Shown: positions 33,264 to 44,760, numbered from the stretch's first letter. The stretch is DNA of 64,000 nt from Trichostrongylus colubriformis (GCA_963978905.1 OZ022260.1:6127725-6191724), one strand, 5' to 3'. The notes: generated from the letters alone by a model not told the origin. Numbers and translations are program-made.

Positions 33264-34635
33264 CAGTGGGTTGAGGAATAAGTCCCCGCGGTTTTTTAAA
33301 CCCCGTTTTTCACATTGCTCCCTCCATCTTTCGACAAAGCTTATACAAGATTCGATAGAGCTTTTTCTGCTCTACAAAACTCTTGTATCTGTTTTTCGAT
33401 TCCTTCGAACACCTAATATTTGTGAGGTTTGGAAGTGAAATGAGCGAAAGACAGAAAATTGGCACTTGCGCACCTCATCTTTCGCGTCTGCCATCGAGGT
33501 CAAAAAATGTATGTGTATATGTTTCGATAGAGTTTTTTCAGCTATACAGAGTGGTACTACTGTTTATTCAAATCGCTCAATTTTTTGCTGCTTTTAAGAC
33601 TCACAAATGCAGCACTCGCAAAAGTGTGCACTTTCGTTATCTTCTCTTTCTCGCCTACCATCGAGATTGGAGAGGATGGGCATATATGCATTCGATAGAG
33701 CTTTTTTGCTCTACAAGAGAACACCTTTCTTCTTTTGTATACTCTCATATTTTAGCATTTATAAATAAGTATCTACCTTTTCTTCAATTCAAAATTGCGT
33801 AATGAAAATAAATTTTTTGACGGACTGTTTTGCATCATTCGATAGAGCTCCTCCAGCTCTACAAGATAGTGTTTACGGTTTTTTGGAACCAATTTTTGCC
33901 AATTTTTAGATCATTTAAAAGTCGACGAAATCGAGCATTTTCATCACACGTAACCGAAAATGCTCGATTTCGTTGATATTCAAATGATCTAAAAAATGGC
34001 AAAAATTAGTTCCATAAAAACCGTAAACACTACCTTGTAGAGCTGAAGGAGCTCTATCGAATGATGCAAAACAGTCCGTCAAAAAATTTATTTTCATTAC
34101 GCAATTTTGACTTGAAAAAACAGGTAGATACTTATTCCTACGTGCTAAAATATGGGAGGATACAAAAGAAAAGTGGTACATCTTGTAAAGCAAAAAAAGC
34201 TCTATCGCATGAATACCTGGATTTTCTCTCCGATCTCGATAGTAGGCGAGGAAGAGGAGCTAACGAAAGTGCACACTTTTGCGAGTGCTGCATTTGTGAG
34301 TCTCAAAAACAGCAAAAAAATAAGCGATTTGAGTAAAAAGTAGTATCGTTCTGTAGAGCTGAAAAAGCTCTATCGAAACATATACACATTTATTTTTTGA
34401 CCTCGATGGCAGACGCGAAAGATGAGGTGCGCAAGTACCAATTTTCTGCCTTTCACTCATTTCACTTCCAAACCTCATAAATATTAGGTGGTCGAAGAAT
34501 TCGAAAAACAGATACAAGCATTTTGTAGAGCAGAAAAAGCTCTATCGAAACTTGTATAAGCTTCGTCGAAAGATGGAGGGAGCAATGTGAAAAACGGGGT
34601 TTAAAAAAACCGCGAGGACTTATTCCTCAACCCAA
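33264..34635. mobile_element. TTGGGTTGAGG foldback element, copy 3 (1.4 kb)
   Basis: GGGTTGAGGAATAAGT at the left pairs with ACTTATTCCTCAACCC at the right. The palindrome is almost complete to a 16-base centre near 33950 (CGAAATCGAGCATTTTC and its complement). Mini-hairpins GATAGAGCTTTTTCTGCTC recur along both arms. It lies in the intron of pseudogene B directly beside the exon ending at 33255. ORFs of 139 and 85 residues inside are T-rich translation products. Confidence 0.88.
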
Positions 34636-35639
34636 TAGAATTTTGCGAATGAGTACTGAACGTGACCTGTTTACTAGGAATGAAGTCCTCGCCATGATTC
34701 AGTTCCCAACGTTGCTTGTAAAATGTTCTTCTACTTATTGCTGTTAACCTTAACTATTCGTAAAAACTTAAGTGTTGATAGCGCTTGGTTGTCTTACAGT
34801 TGTTGCAATCCAGTTGTGACACATGTATTTTACATGTGATGATTTTTCAGAGCAAATTCTAAATTGGCTCCCTTATTTTTTTTAACTTATGTGATATGAT
34901 AATGTTTCACTTTGCCTCATATTTAGCTCATTCACCTCATCTCAATATGAAATTCACCTGAGTAAACCTTATCGGTGTACTAATCTTGCTGTCAAGGGAA
35001 AAGTGAATCCTGCCTTGCGATTCATGCTGGCCGCTTCCATCTCATGCCAAAATGTCCTCACGGCCTGAAAATTAGTATATTTGATGCAGTATCACAGAGC
35101 TTTTAAACCCACAGAAGGGATTGAAAGAACAGATCTTATCTGAATTACGGCTTCTTCATACGTGAGATTAGTGAATGGAATTGTCGCAAAATTTTTGCCT
35201 TCAGCGCCAACAATGGCAGCATTAGCGCCCGTGGTTGGGCACTGATTTGATTTTGAGCAACGTTATCGAGCGCCATATCATACCTCTGTAAAATACGTCA
35301 AATTGCGACCGTACACCAGTGTGCTTCACAACCGAGCGAGATTTCATGTAGGTTGCTGGATTGTATTCAAAGCATTTAGCAGATACAACTTAGATGTGGG
35401 AAAAATCTAGGTTTCTCTTATACGTGTATCACATTTCAGAACATAAAATCTTTACCATTTCTTACATATTTTATGACATAGGAAGACTTGTACTTGTAGG
35501 ACCGTTCCTCACTAATCCTCGTGCAAGTCTCGACCTGAAAGGTTACGAATGTGCATGGCTTGATTGAGAAACATGTGACTTCTCTTTTTCTGCACGTAAG
35601 TGCAGAAATTCAAGCCTCAGTAATAATTTTCTTCACTCC

Positions 35640-36680
35640 TTAGCGTTAGTCCCGCGCCGCCACAGGGTTCGCTGCTGTTGCCAGACGTCGCCATTTGTTT
35701 CAATCCAAGAGATCCTACGCCGTTGTCCTCACATCGATGAGGTTGCTCTTCATGACTTCCCTCCATGACTTCTTCATGGCTCCAAGTGATCGTTTCCCTT
35801 GCGCTTTGAGCTCTAGTGCATTACATGTGGGGTTCTCAGATCTACTCAGCACGTGTCCATGTCATTCTCCCTCAACTTCGGCTAAACCAGATTCATCTGC
35901 ATTTTGCTCTGGCGGCTCCTTTCTGACATTGTCCAGTAGCACGCAGTGGCATGCCTTCTCAACATTTTCATTTCAGGCGCCTTCATTTGTCTATCATGTA
36001 ACTTATTTTAAAGCCAGCAATTGCTTCTGTGCAGCAAGGGTCATACCACCTCTCGAAACACCTTGCCCTATCTTTAGTTGATTTCCCTCCAGTGTATCCA
36101 TGCTGCGTGTATTCGGGTTCGGGCCTACTGCCTGGTTCGTCGCACCATCAGCCGTTAGGTCTCTTCTGAGGGACCGGAAGTTTTCTACCCTTTGGATTGT
36201 TTCCGAAAGGCAGCCTACCATCGGTTCCAAACATTCTTCAGAGCTTATAAACTTGATTTCCTTGGCGTTCAATTGGAGTCCATTCTCTGCCAGTCTGTCC
36301 TGCCATTTCTGCACTTCTGCTTGAAGTTCTCCTCTACTATACTATCGTTCCCTTACAGAATTGTCTCTAGTGGTCCCTCGAGCAGGTTTTTCACCATCAT
36401 AACCAGACTGACTGAAGGAACGACCTCAAAGCCGACCATCAGTGCACCTACACCAAGATATCTACTTCATCCGACGGCCCGTGCTCGGTGCTTAGCTGCC
36501 TCAGCTCCGTCGCAAATATCCCTTATGAGGACGATCAGCCCTTCTGCTACACGGAGTTCTCAGAGCGCGTCAAAGAGTTGGCCTTGGAAGATGGGTGAAG
36601 GCTTTTTCGAGGCCAAGGAAGGCAGTAGGTCGACGCTTTTCTCGATACTTCTCCATAGAAATTACAGGTTCCATTAAAGT
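35640..36680 (-). mobile_element. RTE-type LINE 3' fragment (reverse transcriptase, degenerate)
   Basis: Minus-strand pieces in order: SMEKYREKRRPTAFLGLEKA (RT block with DLEKA), NLLEGPLETIL (just before the catalytic YADD, which is destroyed here), EMAGQTGREW..., KWQDRLAENGLQLNAKEIKF, ISSEECLEP, VENFRSLRRDLTADG, and at the end NKWRRLATA. These match the RT and C-terminus of RTE-clade retrotransposons. Multiple stops and frameshifts are present. It is truncated at the 5' end and inserted between two exons of pseudogene B, same strand. Confidence 0.85.
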
Positions 36681-37565
36681 GTAAATAACTCACCTATGAT
36701 AATTATGCATGTCGATAAACTTCGAGCGTATATCTTCTGAGATGATACCTGTCAGAATTTCAACAATATTAGTACTTTTTAGAGTACTCCTGTACTGTCG
36801 GAGTGGCACTTGAAAAGGATGAAGTAAGAAGAAGTAAAAGAGGCCCCGAGTAGTGTTCACTGAATAATAAGTCAAAAATTCCTTCCACTCCACGGGATTA
36901 GTCACCCACATCGCAATTTCGCGGCTGTTGGTCTAGATTCGAGGAAAAACTCATTCTGCGCAATGGCTCCATGGATGAGCAGCAGCAAAACCTGAAAATT
37001 AATCCAATAAGTACTAAGTGACATTTGGCAGGCGAGATGCCTAACGCAAAGTAATTAATTTTGGTTTCTGTGCGCAGTCGTTAACCGACTTTTCTATAAA
37101 CACTACAGCTGCTCCATCCTACCTTTTATAGGTGAATTCTTCACCACAGTTTTTCAGATAAAATAAATAAGAAAGAATGCGGAGTGCCATCAAGATGAGG
37201 TCTTCGCTATTCAAATGCGGGGTGTGTCATTAGATTAGGAAATTCGCATTGCGGCTTCCGGCGTGCGACGCAGTGCTAGCTATGCGCGCCCTATTGAATG
37301 GCTCCTCAAGCACTGCTTTATGCCTCACCCAAGGCTTAATCGCTTCAGGACTGAACTATACGCCGCTCCGACTTCGCATTTCGTCGTGCGACAAACACAA
37401 ATTTTTTGTCTTAATGGCATGCACTATACAAATCATGTGATCAAAGCGAATAAGCTTATTTGAATCGGTGCACGTTATGGAGCGGGTCATTCCTTTGATG
37501 ATTCTTACTTTTACTGTCAGAGTTGTGAACTTCGAGGTGATTACTGCTGACTTCTAATAATAACA

Positions 37566-37826
37566 CTACGAGCCCCTCCCACAGGATGAAATACTATTTC
37601 CTCGTTGAACAGTTCTCGGTAGAGGTCTGACCCTGGTCCCGGTTCCCCGTTCCTCACCATTCGGCTCACTGAGCTGCCATTTTCCTACGGAAATTTTTTG
37701 CAAACATACTGCTTTCTCCTCCGTATGCTCGCAGCTCCCCACAGGTATGGACTCTTGTCCAGGAGTACCAGGATAGTTGTATCGGCAGCCGCAGGCATTT
37801 CCTACGACAGCCATTCGACCCCACAT
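37566..37826 (-). CDS. Unrecognised Cys-containing ORF, possible exon
   Basis: An 86-residue ORF containing NACGCRYNYPGTPGQ, then GSCEHTEEKAVCLQK and SVGKWQLSEPNGEERG. The Cys/Gly/Pro pattern resembles a small secreted Cys-rich domain rather than random translation. It has no clear family, and a signal peptide or matching splice sites were not established. It could be a relic exon or transposon sequence. Confidence 0.25.
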   Translation of the reverse strand: MWGRMAVVGNACGCRYNYPGTPGQESIPVGSCEHTEEKAVCLQKISVGKWQLSEPNGEERGTGTRVRPLPRTVQRGNSISSCGRGS

Positions 37827-38139
37827 CCCTTCACCCTTACCTTATACCTCCATATGCTACTAATTAAAATAAATAGATTTATTGTAGACAAAAGTTTTTA
37901 TATTAGCTGACCTATACCTATCTGACTTATCGCAAGGTTCGACGGCGTTTCTCTCACAACGGTGGAGCTAAAGAAATCTGCAGAATCACGGTAATACCTG
38001 CACACTATCAGAAGACCGCGGAAGGTTGCGTCTCCGACGATAGAGAACGCGGCCTTCGGGCTCAACCAAGCTGATCACAATGCGCTCGACCGCTATACGA
38101 CCACGAATCGCAGCAACGACAGGAGAGCTCCGCCGACTT

Positions 38140-38280
38140 TATGGGGGTGGGAGGAATTTTGGAAAATGAAGGTAAATTAGCGTTATGTCTGCTGGGTATG
38201 GCAGGCGAAAGGGATGGCCTTACTCCACAATAAGTTCGAATGTGAATGCCCTCTTCAAAAATGAGGTCGGGCATTGCTGT
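38140..38280. repeat. Dispersed repeat, copy 1
   Basis: Shares GGAAAATGAAGG, TTAGCG.TATGTCTGC.GGG, TATGGCAGGCGAAA and ATGAGGTCGGGCATTGCTG in order with 40720-40850. The terminal part also resembles 15190-15230 and 55320-55360. Confidence 0.7.
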
Positions 38281-39310
38281 TGTCTCTGACCTTCTTCAAT
38301 CCAGCCTGATATACTCGCGTATGCGGCCCTGTGCCGTTTCCCCGAAAAGAAGAACATAGATCGACTGGCAGAGGCGACCCCTTCACCGAGGCACAGCTGG
38401 AACGGTGTTGGGCAAGTGGCAAGAGGCGCCTAGAGAAGCAATGCAAGCCGCGGCAAAGCGCGCGAATGTGAAACTGAGATTTAGATTCGTAGAGAGAATC
38501 TACACTCACCATATGAAAGTGAATCATGGCTGGTAGGTTCCTTCTGTGGGGAGTGTCAGCCCGAATGAGCCTCTAAGCGGATAGTTACAGGCAGTTTCTG
38601 CTTCTTGAAGCACAAAATGACAGGTCCGTTTCCAAGTTGTATCCATAATTTTAGAGCGATTTGTCATGGGTCGCTCGTCACTTCCGAGCGCAGCGTCTTT
38701 CTTTTATTTTGTTGCTAATAACGGATCATACAAAGCTGTCTATGCCCAGCTGTCAAATGAAAAATTTGGATTTCGGAGCTGACTATCCCACACATATTAA
38801 TTTTGGGCATATCAGATCCCGCATCGTACATGAGGACATCTTCTTTCTTCCTATGTTCCTGGGACTACTCTGCCATTCCGTCGAATCGAGTCAGCAAAGG
38901 TGTCGATAGCGCAGCAGGTCGAGCCAATCGATCACGTTTCTTCCTCACACAGAATGTGGAAATTGTTCCTGACAGACCAAGCCAGTCAATCTCGTTTCGT
39001 CTTCGCACAAATAGAGAATATTGTTTCTGCCCCTTTTATTCAAGCCAAGAGTTAGACTTTCCTTCCTGGAAGAGTCCCTTCATAACTAGTCAACCACTTC
39101 TCCTCGTACAGTTATGGTTGTTGTAATGTAAACCTGTGAAAACTCTTGCCGTACACCACGGACTTCGGTCCGCTTTCCGACCGCCACGTAGACAGTTTCG
39201 AGGAGCAATGGAATATGGATCTAATGAGCCCTTTGTTATCAGGATAGTGGTCTGAATGTGTTAACTAGCTTTAAAGAGTCAGAACAGTAAGGAACACTAT
39301 TTTGACTCAC

Positions 39311-39536
39311 CGCTCGCCCCGTGTACGGAGCTTCCGTGGTTGACTCCACTGTGGTAATTGTAGTTTGAGCAACTGTTGATGAGGTGGAGTCAATTGCAAA
39401 CATTGCAGATCTGATAGAGCTCTTTCACTCTTCAATTTGTAATTCTGCAAAAGGAGAGCTCTTTTCACAGTTACTGTCATTAACGCATCCGCTCACACTT
39501 GGAGATACCATGAAGAGTGGTGCATGTAGCAGTGTT
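39311..39536 (-). pseudogene. Stranded hinge and Thr-linker relic of a two-domain ASP
   Basis: The hinge part (39440-39536) encodes HAPLFMVSPSVSGCVNDSNC and then SSPFAE, where it breaks off. The second half of the exon and its donor are deleted and fused to sequence that lies upstream of the linker in gene C. The linker part (39311-39410) is 100 nt instead of 102 and is frameshifted, although STVAQTTITTVESTTEA is recognisable. No CAP1 exons were found upstream and no Thr/CAP2 exon directly downstream. Confidence 0.75.
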
Positions 39537-40619
39537 CTGAGAGGAAAGCTCCTACTTGGAAGTTGGACGTACCTGACGTAATGTTTCATGTGTACCGTGC
39601 TCTTTAAACTTGGTGCACATTGCTTGTGCTGATCTCTCACTAACGTGCTAAATCAAAGAGTCTGACATCCTGTGAGCATGTAAAAATTTGTACGAAGCGT
39701 CCAAAACTGAAGCAAATCACGCTTTTATAAAACGCGCTACTTACGGCGAGCTCTTGGCGGCATGGCGTCGAGGCATGTCCGCTATGTTTCTTGAGCAACC
39801 CTTCATTGATGTGCCTTCCTGCTCGAATATCAAATCATCCACTCATAAGTGCACGAAATCTTTTTCGAGTGAAGTGAGCGGTAGGTAAAATGAAAGGTTG
39901 CTCACTCAAAGCTAATTTGTTGAACTCGCTCTCGAAGTCTCGGAGCCATCTGAACACCAGCAAGCATCCTACTTCAACTGGACCCGATAAAATGCTATTG
40001 TTGCCTTTTTCGGCCATCGACCATCTGTCGTGGCACTTGCCGCTGAGCTCTGCCTTCGACTGATTATACCAGCTGAACTCCCACGCTGGAAGTCCGGCGA
40101 GTTTGATAAAACTCTGATAAAATTTAGAACTAAAAGTTGATCGCCAGCTGAACATAATCTAATTCAGCATCGAATTGGCACAGACGTAGGTTGAGGTTTG
40201 TGACGCAATTCTATGAAGGCTAGACGCTGGGTGGAGCGTAATTTAAATAGGCGGAGCTCAGAGCAAAAAATTTGTAATTCCGCTCCAGCATGGCCTAAAA
40301 ATTACGTTTAAGGAGGGATGGGTTAAGAAATACAAGGGAGAAGTGCATAGACAATGTTACGCCAAGCTCACAGTGGGCGGGGCGTGTTTGATGAAAAGGT
40401 AATCGTCTGATCCAGCAAAAATATTGAGGAATCATCATTATTAAGGGAGTCAAAATATAAAGAACAAGTGATAGTAGAACTGTGCCGTCTTTGCTGAAGG
40501 GTAGAATAGGCTCAGTTATTGGAGCAGTTGAAGAAGACCAGGAAGACCGGTCGTTAGCGAGCGGGTGCCCATTCCAACACCAGCGAAGGTCGGCTTGCCG
40601 TGTAAGCGATGAGCCGAGA

Positions 40620-40850
40620 GTCGCCCTCCCTTCCTCTCCCCCCTCCCCCCCCCCCCCCCCACTCCATAGGGCCGGCTCCGCCGGCTTTTTAGGGGCGGGG
40701 AGGGGGGGGGAGGAGGAGGGAGAGATGTTGGAAAATGAAGGGTTAGCGCTATGTCTGCCGGGTATGGCAGGCGAAAATGATGGCCTTATTCCACAATCAG
40801 TTCCAATGTGAATGCCCTCTAAAAAAATGAGGTCGGGCATTGCTGTTGTG
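40620..40850. repeat. C-run/G-run hairpin and dispersed repeat, copy 2
   Basis: A 16-C run at 40645-40660 faces G runs at 40692-40710 across GCCGGCTCCGCCGGC, so the strands could form a hairpin, and the G side a quadruplex. From 40710 on it is a copy of 38140-38280. The ORFs on both strands here reflect low complexity. Confidence 0.7.
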
Positions 40851-43025
40851 TGGGGTCACGAAGATGCGATTTTTTCTGATTCTGACGGTCATATGCTACT
40901 TTAGGAGGGTGAATAAATCTGTATGGGAAATCAATATTTTATATGCATATTTCTTGTCACTACAGACTATCAAAATCGTCACTTCTTGTTGTTTATCAAA
41001 GGCGCTTTGATCTGATCTGAATATCCATAAACTAATAGTTCTCATTTCCAGCTCTAGAACTGGAAACCAACTGTTTCATCCGAAACGGTTTCCCTTTCTC
41101 TGGTGGGGCACACATCTTAGATGTCTCGTATTATATTTTGTATATTTACATATTTACGCTTTACCATCTTGGAACTTGTACAGTGAATTTGTTCAGGAAG
41201 TGTCTTTTTGCTGCACAGTAAAATCGACATAATTTGATTCAGAAATCTCATGGAATTCTACGAAAGCTTTAGTACCATTCAAAAGCTGAGTTAAGGTGGA
41301 GGTGGTGTCGGTGGGTAATGTATTATCTACGGGAAGCGTTTATTTCAGAAATGCAGATACTTATTTCCCCAAGTAGCACGATAGATGAGTTGATTCATGT
41401 TGAGTTGTTATCACACTTCGTTATATTTTGTGAACAAGCACAACGTGTCAGAGCTTTCCTTACCTGCCTTGCTTGCTTTTCTTGCTCAGGTGTGAAGGCG
41501 AGAGACTATGTAATGGACTCTGTGTAGAATGAACAGGAGATGGCGTCAAGATAAACAACCTGTGGCAAGTAAAGATTCGTGTTATAACAGTGCCAAAGAT
41601 GTAGTGGCAAAAAAATGTCTAAAAGCTGGCAAACAAAAGAGTGTCATGCAGGACGCCGTATATTTACCACCACCTCGAAGGCGACTGCGAGCATTTCTTT
41701 TTACGTGGGTGCATACAACTTTTTGATGTATGGGCCCTCAAAAAACCTTCGAATACTGAAGAAACAATGTGGATAAGATTGCCAGCTCGCGGCATCACAC
41801 CTCTTCGAAGATTTTTCAAATAGCACAATTTTATGCGTTATCGAAAACGCGTGCAAATGATTTATTTTTGGTGGACCGTCGCACTCCGGAAATGGGTAGA
41901 TATTTCAACTGATCATGTTCATCCTAAACAGTAGACCAATGAAATATCTCTGTGTTGGACCACTTTTATTGATGCAGTATTAAGCGAGAACCTTTGGTAA
42001 TTGTGGCACTGCTCCAGTTCACTTTTTCATCTAGTACCTGCTCTTTCACTGGGTCCGGGTCACATGGGTCACTGGGTCTCGAATCGCTCACTTTATGGTC
42101 TTTAGTACTTCAAGTCGTGCAGGCATTTCATGAGGAAAGCCTGAATGTAGTGTACCATGTAGGAAGATCTGCATGGATCAGGCTGCGTCACTCTTCAAAC
42201 CGGCCATGAATACCTTTTCGGATTGCCGAAAAAGGAAAGCTATGTTATCTGATTCTAACCGTTTGGATTTCTTATGAGTTTGTAGTGGATGCGGTGAGTA
42301 GCTTGCGTAACACAGTTCCTGTTTTTTCTATTCAAGTTGCAGTTGGAACCCACCGAGGAGAAAAAAATTGTAGAATTCATGCCAATCCGTCTCCACTCTC
42401 TTGAACTCTCACTAATTATATGTACATGAATAAGGCATCGATGAAACCCCTTCTATCCAGCTGGAGTGCAAGCATAATGCTTCTGTGAGAAACCTGTGAC
42501 ACCAGCTCCATCACGAGTATTCGAATATACCAACCGTCATAGGCAAATAGTTTGAACGCAAAAATAACCACTAGGAGACGTGCTATTGATTACGCAATAG
42601 CTGATTCTTGATGCTTCCATAGATAGAAATGTCACGATTTCACGGCCGCAAATCTGCCCAGCTCGAAAGCGTAGTGGAGCAAACCACGGTGAGACCTCCG
42701 AGGTGGTAAGTTGTTGAGCGATGATATGCATGACTATCGTGTTCACAACATACTCGATATCGTGTATATGTATGTGTACGATACTGTAAATCTAATATTG
42801 CAAGAAACATACATGTAAAGACATTTCGTTGTTCTTCTGCTTCATCATTGCCATCATACCCCGCTCCGCTGTCATAGCCGAACATATAGTTTACAACATG
42901 GGTCGCCAGTAAGAATAATCATGAAAGTGAACACATACCACTATAGTGTGTGTATTATATACCACGGCTGAATGCTCGATTTGAGTGCAGTGTTACAGCT
43001 CGACAAACTTTCACAAATGTAGCTA
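40851..43025. other. Unit B upstream region, nothing recognised
   Basis: CAP1 and signal exons of a complete unit B would be expected in this area. Neither the MIYYQATKYGC exon nor the YGIGDD exon pattern was found on either strand. No transposon motif was recognised. Confidence 0.4.
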
Positions 43026-44400
43026 ACAAGGAAAGGCTCCCGGGTCACCGTGGCCATTCAAGATGAGTTGTATATCCTCCTATGCAGTTTCGAACGGGGA
43101 TCTCAAATCTGCCCTCCAAATCTGCTAAACGATTCTGGAAAGGAAGTTACGGGAGCCTGAAAGTCCTGAAAGATACGGCGCAAAGCGCAGGTGCTGGTCG
43201 TATATGGCTCGAGAAGTGATGCTGGCAGTGGTTGGATGGAGCAGCTGGTAGTGTGACGGGCTACAAATTGGGGCATGAGGGTTCGAATCCTTGATGCATN
43301 NNNNNNNNNNNNNNNNNNNNNNNNNNNNNNNNNNNNNNNNNNNNNNNNNNNNNNNNNNNNNNNNNNNNNNNNNNNNNNNNNNNNNNNNNNNNNNNNNNNN
43401 NNNNNNNNNNNNNNNNNNNNNNNNNNNNNNNNNNNNNNNNNNNNNNNNNNNNNNNNNNNNNNNNNNNNNNNNNNNNNNNNNNNNNNNNNNNNNNNNNNNA
43501 TTACGCGGTAAGTTCGGGAGCCCATAGCGCGCGAGCCAGTCGCTCTCGTGCAGAACCAGTGTGTTTTTCGTGTTCAGGGAATAAAATTATCCCAAGGAAG
43601 AGGTTTTTAGCCAATTCGAGAACTTGACCGAATTTCGGAAAAATTCATGGGCTATTGGTTGGCAGCCCATTCAACGAAGGAGAAGTCGTTGACCCTTGCT
43701 GGGAAAATGCCCTTATATGACGCCTGTTACGCCCATATTTGTCATGAACATCTGTAATAGATATGTCTAGATTGTCTTTGTTCAGGTTGCATGATTTTTT
43801 GTAGAAAAAAATTCAAAAACTACTACTTATCCCCTCGGCACCCCCAATTTTCCGAAGTTGGGCCAAAAACTCGATTTGGCTGAAAATTTGCACAGAGGGG
43901 TAATTGGGGCCCCTGAACACGAATATCATAGTCATTTTACGCAACAACGCCAAATTCCCCACAATCGAAGAACAATAGGGTAAAAAAGATGGGCAGAATG
44001 TTCAATTATGCAGGAAAGAACCAATAACAGATTACTCATTAGTGGGGGGCACGGGATGCTTTGATGAAGCGTAAAAGCGTTTTGCAAGCGTTTAGAAAAC
44101 ACTCAAAGCAAAAGCAAAACTAGCAAATGCATCAAGGATTCGAACCCTCATGCCCCAATTTGTAGCCCGTCACACTACCAGCTGCTCTATCCAACCACTG
44201 CTAGCATCACTTCTCGAGCCATATACGACCAGCACCTGCGGTTTGCGCCGTATCTTTCAGGACTTTCAGGCTCCCGTAACTTCCTTTCCAGAATCGTTTA
44301 GCAGATTTGGAGGGCAGATTTGAGATCCCCGTTCGAAACTGCATAGGAGGATACACAACTCATCTTGAATGGCCACGGTGACCCGGGAGCCTTTCCTTGT
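43026..44400. mobile_element. Inverted pair of tRNA-like (SINE-type) repeats around an assembly gap
   Basis: 43026-43299 is the near-perfect inverse of 44127-44400. Each arm carries a pol III B box, GGTTCGAATCC (43280-43290 plus; inverse near 44137-44147). About 35 bases upstream is an A-box-like segment (GAGCAGCTGGTAG). The cloverleaf is poor, so this is a tRNA-derived SINE rather than a tRNA gene. Between the arms lie 200 N (43300-43499) and about 630 bp of unrecognised DNA (43500-44126). Confidence 0.7.
43300..43499. other. Assembly gap (200 N)
   Basis: Exactly 200 N, starting directly at the inner edge of the left arm of the inverted SINE-like pair. The round length suggests a placeholder. 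ORFs reported across it are meaningless. Confidence 0.99.
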
Positions 44401-44539
44401 AAGTGCACTACAACGCTTAAGAGCAATATGGATTTTTTCTTTTTTTTATTAATTTTGAGAGGTGGCGAAAACATTTGTTTCCAGGCCGCAATAGGGATAA
44501 ATCGTTGGCATTCTGGAGCTAGCACTGATCAAGTTTTTG

Positions 44540-44760
44540 TTAGTAGTTGATTTCAGCTGAAGCCCGAAATGCTAAGATTATTACAGAGGTACCGAAATAT
44601 GTGCAAAAAAAGTACAGAAAGCCGAAACTTTTGCCATAAACTCAGCAACTTCAAAATTGTTTAGAAGTAAGCAGGATCTTTTGGATATATTCATGACAGT
44701 GCTACGAGGTTGTCTGTGTGTTCCTCTCAAATCTCATACTTGCGGTTGATACCTCTTGTT
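44540..44760. repeat. 5'-flank block of unit B
   Basis: A more diverged copy of 3000-3250 and 28200-28430, recognisable around GTTGATTT and the CTCAAATCTC segment. It shows that unit B originally extended to here, about 7.5 kb upstream of its surviving signal exon. Confidence 0.45.

Larger units (their letters stand above)
32726..36991 (-). pseudogene. Unit B: single-CAP ASP pseudogene
   Basis: The exons are: signal peptide 36910-36991 (VLLLLIHGAIAQ); CAP start 36694-36748 (EDIRSKFIDMHNYHR); then 35456-35534, 35140-35285, 34958-35064, 33165-33255 and 32726-32897. The second CAP exon keeps SRLARGLVRNGP but has two in-frame TAA codons before its donor. The third is shifted around NVAQNQ / CPTTGANAAIVGAEG and ends in ATAAGA instead of GT. 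The fourth is 107 nt instead of 108 and changes frame. The fifth is shifted between AWASTYRVICGA and NTVVVCRYAPR. An RTE fragment and a 1.4 kb foldback sit in introns. The signal exon lies directly upstream of the CAP start, so this was probably a single-CAP gene. The last exon carries a run of 10 C on the coding strand. Confidence 0.85.
36992..39310. other. Between signal exon B and the linker relic
   Basis: 38140-38280 is a dispersed repeat, directly repeated at 40710-40850 (AAAATGAGGTCGGGCATTGC core). An ORF at 37566-37826 (minus) is listed separately. The rest shows no recognisable gene. Confidence 0.4.

Noticed and set aside
33383..33802. 139-residue ORF in a foldback, similar in pattern to 26748-27113 and 15766-15948
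   Set aside because: The similarity comes from repeated DNA mini-hairpins. The frame is not preserved between copies, and the palindrome itself has no transposase.
39835..40155. Minus-strand ORF of 106 residues upstream of the linker relic, tested as CAP1 of unit B
   Set aside because: Lacks the MIYYQATKYGC, YGIGDD and AYTCV landmarks and has no matching splice sites.
43230..43299. tRNA gene on the plus strand (and its inverse near 44130-44200)
   Set aside because: The B box is perfect, but acceptor and anticodon stems do not pair. It is part of a repeated arm, so a SINE is more likely.
43103..43527. ORFs of 78 and 140 residues across the N run
   Set aside because: Artefacts of translating the assembly gap.
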